Source: Vicia villosa (lineage: Eukaryota; Streptophyta; Magnoliopsida; Fabales; Fabaceae). Taken from it: 64,000 nt of DNA. Within the stretch, counting starts at the first letter, position 1, and every line of letters starts with the position of its first letter. The stretch is from positions 434,001 to 498,000 of the forward strand of contig NW_026705216.1 in assembly GCF_029867415.1 (NCBI RefSeq), written 5' to 3'. The position numbers were made by a program, and so were the translations under genes. Shown one piece after another: positions 56,271-64,000 of the stretch. Below the pieces are notes generated by a model. That model had not been told where the DNA came from. It saw nothing but the letters and a program-made list of their open reading frames with translations, and searched no databases.

Positions 56271-58466
56271 CTTGCTCCTCCACCGGGCATTTTGTCCTAG
56301 GCCTTGTGAGCTGCCCAAAACAAGTTTAATATTTTTAAACAATTATTCTAAAACTATCCTAAATTACAAAACATAACCAAGAATAAATAGAAAACTTACA
56401 AAATGTGGATTAAACAAGAAGATGAAATTAATATGAGCATTCACCACTTTCATGAAAAACATACGATCGAAATACAATTTCCACAAGAGATTTCAAAATC
56501 TCTTTGTTAAGATTCACCATTGTTCAACCAAGAACCATGGGAGGGTATTTTTTATACCACACACAAGTATGAAACTTACAAAATCTATTATGATCAAAAG
56601 AAGTTACAATAGTGTGTAAAATCATATTTATATGTGTGGAAGTTGAATGCTAACCACATTTCCTATATTAAACTTGTGATTCAATTTAAAGCAATTCTTT
56701 TCTTTTATGAGATTTTAGATTAGCTCACATTTATGATTTTGGTTTACAAAGCATATCTAAATAATCTTCGTTCATTAATTATGAAAATAAGACGCCTCCT
56801 TAAGTTTCATATAATTTTGAAAAATGGAGAAAATTTCTTTTTCCATATGGTGTATAAATAGAGAAAATTTCTTAAATATATCTAACAGTGATTCCTATCT
56901 AAAATCTCAACCCACATAATTCCCAATATTACTTAGTATGCAGTCCAAACATAAAATCAAGTACTCATAAATTTAACCTGATTGTTGGATTAGTTCCATG
57001 CCCACCAATTTAAGTAGAAGAATAACTCGTATACTCATCTACTGGCTAACAAAGACATCTCACATGCCCTACATTGAATCACTATGATACAAAAGATCAT
57101 TGTGACAAATACCTAGTTAACTCACATGCCCTACAATAGGATCAAGGGATAACACCATATCCACGATACTGAATCATTAGGATAAGGTCCATATCCTCTG
57201 ATGAATAATTTATTACCCATCATCTGGAAATATCGTGAAAGTGAGAAAAACACAAGAAAATGGGTTGAATTGTGTTGCCTTTTTCTCTTATTAAATATCT
57301 TGACAGATTCTGAATGCAAGATCACAATCTGAATCAGAGTTTGATGAGTGACAATGGATAAAAACTGTTAAGAGATAGAGCAGAGTGAAAAAAAGACACA
57401 ATCAATTATCCTGGTTCTTTCCACCACTCAAGAGTAGTCCAACCCTCTTGCACTTCCAAGGGAATTCCACTATAACCAAATCTGATTACAAATGCTCAAG
57501 CATACAAGCTTTTTCTTTATTCAGGTTTTGTTTATCGCTTTATTTTATCGTTATTATTAAGTATGTTTTCATCCGTAAGAATTACTTTGATTGAATTCTC
57601 CCTCACCTTGAGTGAGTAGTTCCCTAGGGACTAAGGGTCGTGAACATTATCATTGAATATCTCTACGAATCAACTTAAGTCAATTACGAGAATATCACCC
57701 CTTTTATTTTAAATACTAAGTTTCTAAATACTAAGTTTTTGATTCAAACATCGCCACAAAAGTATGAGTGTTTTAGGCGTTTATTTTGATCTGATAGGAT
57801 AAGTATAAATGTCGGAAAGAAGTTTTTTGACTGTTAAGTCCGAGTCGAAAAGTGATCAGATGAGATTGAGAAAGATTCTGTTTTTAATAGTCGTGTAAAA
57901 ATAATGATCGTTGAAAAACACTTTTGCATGAGCGAAAGCCGACGAGCGTTTCGTTTGTCAGAGATAGGACAATACGCTGGCGAAAGTAGGTATTGTCCAT
58001 AATAATCTACTTTTCTATAAATTGTGTCGAAGTTGTCACAATAGAAGTGCTTAAGTCGTGCGGAGACATCTAAGATAGAAGTCATGACCCTAAAGTCCTG
58101 TTTGGTTAATTATAATTTCAATTAAACTATTTTTCCAAAAGTGATTTTCAAATAAGTTATTTTAACTTAAGTGCTTTTTCACTACCGATAGAATGAAATT
58201 CGGTACTTAACCATTGGACCTTGTAATTCGATATCTTTTTACTACTCTGACATTTTTCGTACGCTTGCGGCTTGTCAATATTGTCCACCATGGACAACTT
58301 GCAGTTACTCAGGAGTAGCCTTGTTGAAGTAAGTGGAAGATAGCTCTTGGATTGACTTCCATTAGTTTTTCGTTTTATTAGTATGGTCTTGCTATGATCA
58401 TGTAACATCCGGCTGAAAATGTTTGCTTTAGTTTGTTTTGTTTTGTTGAAGCTACTATTTATATTT
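56271..58466. other. Noncoding stretch with a possible SIRE-like LTR piece
   Basis: No gene. 57225-57530 (GGTTGAATTGTGTTGCC, GACACAATCAATTATCCTGG) resembles the U5 part of SIRE-like LTRs read on the minus strand, with low certainty. Frames at 57834-58408 show no motif. Confidence 0.4.
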
Positions 58467-59903
58467 TGTTGAGATCTTGATCAGAAAAATAGCAAGTGTA
58501 CTATTTTCACCGATGTAGTAATAATGGGTTTTACCCCAAGTATCGATCACGAGGATTGCGTGAGAAATACAAATTATTGTAAGGAGTCAATTAAACAAAA
58601 TATCATAGGGGTGTTTTTCTTATATTGAAATAAAAGGGTTAAAATAAATAAGCTGAAAATAGAGATGAGTTTTTGAGTATAAAGGTAGAGTAATGCCAGG
58701 GTAGGTGTATGATTTGCCTTATAATGACTTTGTAAAAACAGATCTCTTCAACAAGTTCATGAAGTGCACTATTTGTTCTTAAGGATGTTTTCCTAAGTCC
58801 TTAGTGAAAACCTTTTGGTTTGCAATCCTATTGCCTAAGTCCTTAGAAACAAAGGTTTGTGAACCAAAGATATCAATGATCAAGAATATTCAAATAAACT
58901 TACGGTATCCCTAGTCCTAGGTGATAACCCTAAGATCTAATTGTTTAAAAACCTTAACAACCGTAGTCCTACAGATCGTTAACCATAGATCAAACCTTGT
59001 TTGTCCGACAAAGCAAGCATAAAATCATTAAACAATTAAATTTCAAAACATGAATACTTGATTAAAGAAATCCGTAGATCATAGTCATTACAATAAAAAT
59101 CAGGGACACCCCCCTGGCATTGGGGGGTTTAGCCTCTCATAGTATTCAAGAAACCAAAATCAGAAAGTTTAGACATTTACAAAAGATTAGGAGAACTCTA
59201 ATCTTCAATGGTGTCCACCGTTGAATCTCTTCGTCTTCCACAACCTTGATAACGCTATCTTGCTCTCTTCTGGAATTCTTTCGTCCCAACCAAAAAAATC
59301 CCCAAAATAACTTAAAACATAAACCTAAATAGTCTCCATACAAGTCTTTAGTAGTACAAAGTCAAAAGTGCCCCTGGAATAAGTTCGAGTGTCACAAGAC
59401 CCAAAAAATGGTCATTCACGCGCCTGCCAACACGGGCCGTGCTCAGGAACACGGGCGGCCGTGTTGGCTCCCTGGAATTTCCATTGGCAGATGCTGGCCA
59501 CCAACACGGGCCGTGCTCAGGCACACGGGCGACCGTGTTGGCCCCCTGGAATTTCTATTGGATTGGTTCTGTACTCTGACACGGGCCGTGTGCTGAAGCA
59601 CGGCCGACCGTGTTTGACCCCAAACTTGTGATTTTTCATCTTTCTCTTGCTCTTCCTTCTTCCTTGATGTTTTGACACTAAAGATGCTTTGTTCAAACCT
59701 GCAACTTGTACACAACTAACCAAACGGTATAAAAAAACATCTAGAATTTAACTAAATAGATAAAACCAACAATGAAAAGATCAAACAAACAAAAAGCAAG
59801 AACTTAAACATTTTTCTACGAAACTCACACCAAAGTGTTACCAGATTGATAGATATGGACCGAATGCATGATGCAAATCATATGAAAATGGTGACCGATC
59901 ACA
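58467..59903 (-). mobile_element. 3' LTR of right Athila element
   Basis: On the minus strand it opens TGTGATCGGTCACC after the polypurine tract and ends ...GATCAAGATCTCAACA near 58467, about 1.44 kb. Near its end it carries CGATACTTGGGGTAAAACCC and AGTACACTTGCTATTTTTC, typical U5 wording. Exact ends are inferred because the other LTR is outside. Confidence 0.7.
59424..59616 (-). repeat. CACGGGCCGTG palindromic-word module in Athila LTR
   Basis: Three units, each with ACACGGGCCGTG, about 8-12 nt, then a CACGGGCGGCCGTG-type word. Two units continue into TTGGC(T/C)CCCTGGAATTTC. GC-rich in AT-rich surroundings. Confidence 0.88.
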
Positions 59904-59915
59904 ACCCCAAACTTA
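59904..59915 (-). promoter_or_regulatory. Polypurine tract of right Athila element
   Basis: On the minus strand AAGTTTGGGGT precedes the LTR, 20 nt after TTGAGGACAAGCAA. Confidence 0.7.
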
Positions 59916-61251
59916 TCTCATTGCTTGTCCTCAAGTGATGCGAGAGACATTTATAGAGGTCACCCTGGATTCCTACTTCCTCAATGTCACCGATGTTATT
60001 CGCATAGTGCTTCTACCTTCTTGATCAAGCCTCCAGCACATTACACCAATCTTCTATCGCATTTTCACATCAGAGTATCCCTTCACCTGCAAGCTTTCTC
60101 ACAATCTCACCAAGTCTCTCGTGGTTAAAGTGTTTCACTCATAAACCAAGACATGCAATATCAGCTCTTAGCTTCGAATAGATTCTACTTTCACTGCACA
60201 GACACAGTTCACACACTATTTGAGGTCTTTTTCGGATGTAACGGGGCTTAGGTGCGGTGGGATAGACAAAGAAAGAGGTGTACTAATGGTTTGTGGCTCA
60301 ATATTCCTTATCGTGTGTTTTCTCTTTTTTTTTCTATTGCTATGCATGAACTTACAAGGGATCTATATCTTTAGACTCATCAACACATTCATTTTGACCT
60401 GGATGCTTTTCTTATTCTCAAGTCTATTTGTTTAGGCAAGTGCTTTTGCTCTCTTTTTTTTTTATGACATCTAAATGTCTCTTTTTTTTTTCATTTGCAC
60501 TTGCCTCTTATGCATGATCAACCCCAAACTTATTATTTTTGCACAATTTTGAAACAAAACAACACAACATGAATATCGAGCAAGGGTAAGGATAGCTTGG
60601 CTTTGGGTTCATTTATGTGGTAAAACAAACAAAGGGATACGACTCAAAAGGGGTTTACAATGGATAAGAATTATCAAAGGTGGTTGTGAAGGCTTATGGG
60701 TAAACAAACAAGTGCCTCAGTGTGTGTCCTCATATCATAGTGTGTCAGCAGAATAAACACAAAACCAGAGTGATGAAGTCATACCTGGATGCCCTCATGA
60801 TGAATTTGCAGTATTTGGTTCTGATATACCTCACCATGTTGGATAAATTAGCTTGCAGGTTTCAGACTACTCCTAGTGTCCTACAATTTCTTTTTATTGC
60901 AAATGCCATCCACTCTTTTCAATCTAGTGTCGGCACGATGCGTCCAACAGGTACTTTTCTCCGATGACATCAACTTCCAGGGTGCCTTGAAGAAACAAGT
61001 TTAGGTTGTATCTCTCATCCACTTACTATAGTTGCATCAATTATTCGGTGGTTGTCAATCAATCTTGTAACAAACAAAGAAAAAAAACAAAGACATACCA
61101 CGCAAAGCCATAAAAAGAAACAAAAACAAAGGAAACAAAAACTAAATAATTAAAACAGAAACAAACGAAAAGGAACGAAAAGGACCCCTCCCCCACCTAA
61201 ACTGAACATTGTCCCCAATGTTTCAGCCTCAGTGCGGAAAGGACTCACCGT
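59916..61251 (-). other. 3' noncoding tail of right Athila element
   Basis: Region between the Athila ORF-1-type gene and the polypurine tract. No coding frame with a known domain. It holds long T and A runs (60440-60500, 61075-61165). Confidence 0.6.
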
Positions 61252-62526
61252 CTACTGCGGGGGCGGGTGCTGAGGTGGAAAATGCAACATCATCTGCTGC
61301 ATCATTCGTTGGATATCATCAATGGCAACCCCTTGACGGAGTTGCTCTGTCACAATTCTCTCAATCTCTACACCTTGGCGAGTTTGTTCGGCACGGAATT
61401 GCTCGACATCTAAAGGTGTCCAGCCAGCAGAAGAGGATCCCTCACCTTGATGACGTGAGGTCCTAGTACGGGGAGCAGCCCTCTCCCTCCTTGGTGCATC
61501 CTCATCCATTGCCTCATCTGCATACACAACATCATCTCTTGCTTCCTCGGGGTCAACGTCAGTATATAACCAATTCACACTATTATCAACATTAGTTTTT
61601 TCAGAATTCGGTAATCGCAACAATTTGCGAGACCGGCTTACCAACATGTGGCCATTTTGAGATGGTTCGAGCATCCCTTGTGTGCACAGAGCATTTAGAT
61701 CAATTTTATGCAATGCTTGCAACGGGGTCTCACCATCCATTACTGGCCGGTATCCACACCATTCAGCAATTTGAGTAATCATTCCTCCTACAGAAATACC
61801 ACCTGAACTAGCACGCCCCATGGTACCTAAATGATCTGCCGCAAACGCAGCCACATTCACTGGTTCCTCATTAACCATAGCATACAGAAGATAGAGCTCT
61901 CTTTTTGTTGCGACACCTGTGCTGTCACCTCGCCCGAACAAAGTAAAAGCTAACCCCTTTTGTGCATAACGAAAGCAGGGGTTCTGGATCCAAGAGGCCT
62001 TAGCGGTTCGGGCTTCATATTGTGGTAAACCTGTAATAGATGACCAAAAAGAAGAAGCAGAAAACTCATTTGGCACTGCCCCGTGTCCCACTAAAGGTAA
62101 CCGGAGGCATTGCCCAAGTTGAATTACAGACATAGAGTGATCCTCATTATAAAGCCGAAAGGTTAGAGTACCAAAATATTCAAAAGAATGCCCAGTCCAG
62201 TTTTTTTCCAAATTAAATTCCACAGAGCTTAGGAATTCTAAAGTAATGCGCTCGTATGTGGGTGCATCATTGTGCATGAATTCAAGAATCCCTAAATTAT
62301 TAAACATTTGTGTCACATCATCTAGGATTCCTAATGTATTCATAGTGGTATCACACACATACCTAGTGGGGACAAGCTTCCTAGTCAAGAGAGTCTTGTA
62401 CCTTTGGACATGCTCATCCTTTTCAAAAATGATGTTGTGAGCATTCGGTGTTCGGCGAACTCTTTGTTTGGGCCTTGAGGATTCGACAACAACGGCCTTT
62501 CCTCTGTCAGCTTTCTTTGGGGGCAT
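61252..62526 (-). CDS. Athila ORF-1-family protein, 3' of integrase
   Basis: Uninterrupted minus-strand frame of 424 codons from MPPKKADRGKAVVV at 62526 (an in-frame extension to 62589 exists but starts less naturally). A basic N-terminus (SSRPKQRVRRTP) leads to the conserved core: AHNIIFEKDEHVQRY, RKLVPTRYV, LGILDDVTQMFNNLGILEF, PTYERITLEFLSS, then FRLYNEDHSMSVIQLGQCLR, shared by the Athila ORF-1 family (Pfam ATHILA). A C-terminal part has coiled-coil-like EQFRAEQTRQGVEIERI repeats. It occupies the env-like position, but I see no signal peptide or transmembrane segment, so an envelope role is not supported. TTTTTCAG ends 10 nt before the ATG, a likely splice acceptor for its mRNA. Confidence 0.8.
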   Translation of the reverse strand: MPPKKADRGKAVVVESSRPKQRVRRTPNAHNIIFEKDEHVQRYKTLLTRKLVPTRYVCDTTMNTLGILDDVTQMFNNLGILEFMHNDAPTYERITLEFLSSVEFNLEKNWTGHSFEYFGTLTFRLYNEDHSMSVIQLGQCLRLPLVGHGAVPNEFSASSFWSSITGLPQYEARTAKASWIQNPCFRYAQKGLAFTLFGRGDSTGVATKRELYLLYAMVNEEPVNVAAFAADHLGTMGRASSGGISVGGMITQIAEWCGYRPVMDGETPLQALHKIDLNALCTQGMLEPSQNGHMLVSRSRKLLRLPNSEKTNVDNSVNWLYTDVDPEEARDDVVYADEAMDEDAPRRERAAPRTRTSRHQGEGSSSAGWTPLDVEQFRAEQTRQGVEIERIVTEQLRQGVAIDDIQRMMQQMMLHFPPQHPPPQ

Positions 62527-62837
62527 AATGGGTACCTGAAAAATTAGCGAAAATTGAAAGTTGGAGAAACGGGAAAAGATTACCGTCACTGTTTAGAGGG
62601 CGAAAAACGGCCCAACTTTTGTGAAGGAAGAAGTGGATTTGGAGTTTTGATGATGGAGAAAAATGAGGTTGAAGATTGATGGAGATATGGAGGTTTGGAG
62701 GAGAATATGGTTTTTGTGAGGAGGAAGATGAAGATGCTGAGTTGTTTACAATAAAAGGGGGTTTTAAAATGCGTGGGGCCCACAAAAATTCAGAATTCCT
62801 CCCCAAATTCTAATTTTTTTTTTCAAATCTGCGCACA

Positions 62838-63030
62838 GACACACGGGCCGTGCGCCCACGCACGGGTGGCCGTGTGTCACCTCTGGTTTTTGTGTGAAGG
62901 AGACTTTTGGCTAGCACGGGCCGTGTGCTGGAGCACGGGCGGCCGTGCTTCTCCCCTGTTTTTTTGTATGGGGTTGCCTCTCAGAACCTGCACGGGCCGT
63001 GTGCTAGAGCACGGGCGGCCGTGTTTGAGT
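62838..63030 (-). repeat. Second CACGGGCCGTG module, between integrase and ORF-1 gene
   Basis: Three units of CACGGGCCGTG ... CACGGG(C/T)GGCCGTG, alike in design to 59424-59616 but with other spacers (CTTCTCCCCTG, GTCACCTCTGG). It lies in the intergenic leader of the downstream gene. Confidence 0.85.
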
Positions 63031-63226
63031 GTGCTGTTGCACTTCTCCGCTTAATTTCTTTGTTCCTTTCTTCGCACATTTTTCTTTTTAGTGATCTCCA
63101 CTCCCCACTCCTGCATAAGACATACACACACTAACAAAACAAAATGAAAAGTATTAGTAAACCCGTGGGTTGCCTCCCACGAAGCGCTGTGTTTAACGTC
63201 GCATGGCTCGACGGTCGCTCATCTCA

Positions 63227-64000
63227 TCATGCGAGACGAACGTGTTCAAGAGTGATAGCTCCTTGTCCAGGATTGTATGGTTTCAACCTTTGGCCATTCA
63301 CTTTGAAGGTGTCTCCATTGTTATTGTTCCTGAGCTCAATAGTTCCTGTAGGGAATACTTTGTGCACTACAAAAGGTCCCGACCATCTTGACTTTAACAT
63401 CCCAGGAAATAATTTTAATCTGGAGTTGAACAACAGCACCAGTTGTCCTTCCCAAAATTCTTTCTTCTGAATCTTTTGATCATGCCATTTCTTTGTTGTT
63501 TCTTTATAAATTTTGGCATTCTCATAGGATTGATTCCGAAATTCTTCTAATTCATGGAGTTGAAGAATTCGGGACTCTCCAGCTTTCACAATATCATAAT
63601 TAAGGAATTTGGTGGCCCAAAACGCCTTGTGCTCAAGTTCGAGTGGTAGATGGCACGCTTTACCATAAACTAACTGATACGGGGACATACCTATTGGCGT
63701 TTTGAATGCTGTTCTGTATGCCCATAGTGCATCTTCAAGCTTAAGAGACCAATCCTTTCTCGAAGCATTGACAGTCTTTTCGAGAATCTGCTTGATTTGT
63801 CTGTTCGAAACCTCTACTTGACTACTGGTCTGAGGATGATAAGCAGTTGCAATCTTGTGCTTAACATTGTACTTCTTCAGCAAATTCTCCATCAACTTGT
63901 TCAAGAAATGGGTGCCTTCATCGCTTATGAGTGCTCTGGGAACCCCAAATCTTGAGAAAATATTGTTCTTTAGGAAGTTCACTACCACCTTAGCGTCATT
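63227..64000 (-). CDS. Athila integrase C-terminal part (cut by window edge)
   Basis: Open to the right edge on the minus strand. Reads [20 protein letters not shown], then [20 protein letters not shown] / [15 protein letters not shown]: the second Asp and the Glu of the integrase DDE triad. Then [20 protein letters not shown] and [17 protein letters not shown], diagnostic of Athila/Tat-type integrases. The C-terminus ([20 protein letters not shown]) is the usual GPY/F-type module. Ends at a normal stop at 63227. Ser-Ser replaces the usual Asn-Gly before Gln in HPQTNGQ. The first catalytic Asp is off-window. Frame intact as far as seen. Confidence 0.88.
   Translation of the reverse strand, partial: NDAKVVVNFLKNNIFSRFGVPRALISDEGTHFLNKLMENLLKKYNVKHKIATAYHPQTSSQVEVSNRQIKQILEKTVNASRKDWSLKLEDALWAYRTAFKTPIGMSPYQLVYGKACHLPLELEHKAFWATKFLNYDIVKAGESRILQLHELEEFRNQSYENAKIYKETTKKWHDQKIQKKEFWEGQLVLLFNSRLKLFPGMLKSRWSGPFVVHKVFPTGTIELRNNNNGDTFKVNGQRLKPYNPGQGAITLEHVRLA

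Larger units (their letters stand above)
58467..64000 (-). mobile_element. 3' half of an Athila element, continuing off the right edge
   Basis: On the minus strand the order is integrase (from the edge to 63227), a GC palindrome array, an Athila ORF-1-type gene (62526-61252), a long noncoding tail, polypurine tract (59904-59915) and 3' LTR (59903-58467). gag, protease, RT and the 5' LTR lie beyond 64000. Confidence 0.85.

Noticed and set aside
61252..62526. Calling the same protein an envelope glycoprotein.
   Set aside because: No signal peptide or membrane segment is visible; only the position is env-like.
61252..62589. A host gene, because of its long intact frame.
   Set aside because: Its core matches the Athila ORF-1 family and it lies between Athila integrase and LTR in the correct order and strand.

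Overview
The window is nuclear DNA of a flowering plant. It holds one intact host gene in 64 kb; most of the rest is nested transposable elements in AT-rich sequence. The element types (Tekay chromovirus, Athila, Ogre/Tat, SIRE-like and other copia, RTE-type LINE, CACTA, hAT and Stowaway MITEs, a tRNA-derived SINE) and their wording suggest a legume of the pea/vetch/lentil/medick/clover group. That assignment is inference from family resemblance; no sequence here proves the species.

Layout. 1-1931 is the 3' end and 3' LTR of an Athila-type element on the + strand that starts off the left edge. 1976-4010 is a decayed RTE-type LINE (- strand) split by a CACTA fragment. 4011-7005 is a run of MITEs, one of them split by a SINE. 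7016-9900 is AT-rich upstream DNA. 10117-13019 is a two-exon gene for a GT-2/DF1-type trihelix transcription factor. 14772-19000 holds a foldback MITE, a hAT MITE, a MULE transposase remnant, and a copia LTR carrying a hAT MITE that itself carries a Stowaway MITE. 19264-30240 is a three-level nest: an old Ogre/Tat element (- strand) split by an LTR relic, which is split by a complete young Tekay element (21148-29630, target duplication TATCT). 30677-30868 is a very long AT microsatellite. 33130-38100 is a decayed SIRE-like copia element (- strand). 40590-46835 is a palindrome-rich element split by a complete copia element (40806-45666, target duplication ATATT). 48295-50783 is a CACTA element carrying pieces of what looks like a captured host gene. 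52690-56270 is a deletion derivative of an Ogre/Tat element. 58467-64000 is the 3' half of an Athila element (- strand) running off the right edge.

How the parts relate. Only the trihelix gene is a plausible cellular gene. The two complete retroelements are young by LTR identity, but each has broken coding: the Tekay copy has a stop and a frameshift in gag plus a lost catalytic Asp in reverse transcriptase, and the copia copy has a gag/pol frame break and an altered residue in its integrase E motif. The most unusual recurring signal is a GC-rich palindromic-word module in LTRs of different Ty3 families, often next to a conserved motif of the form TAACTTTTGATCCGTAAC that occurs in opposite orientation in the Athila and Tekay LTRs. 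A 26-nt match to the 5' end of plant tRNA-Asp inside the left Athila tail is a second unusual signal.
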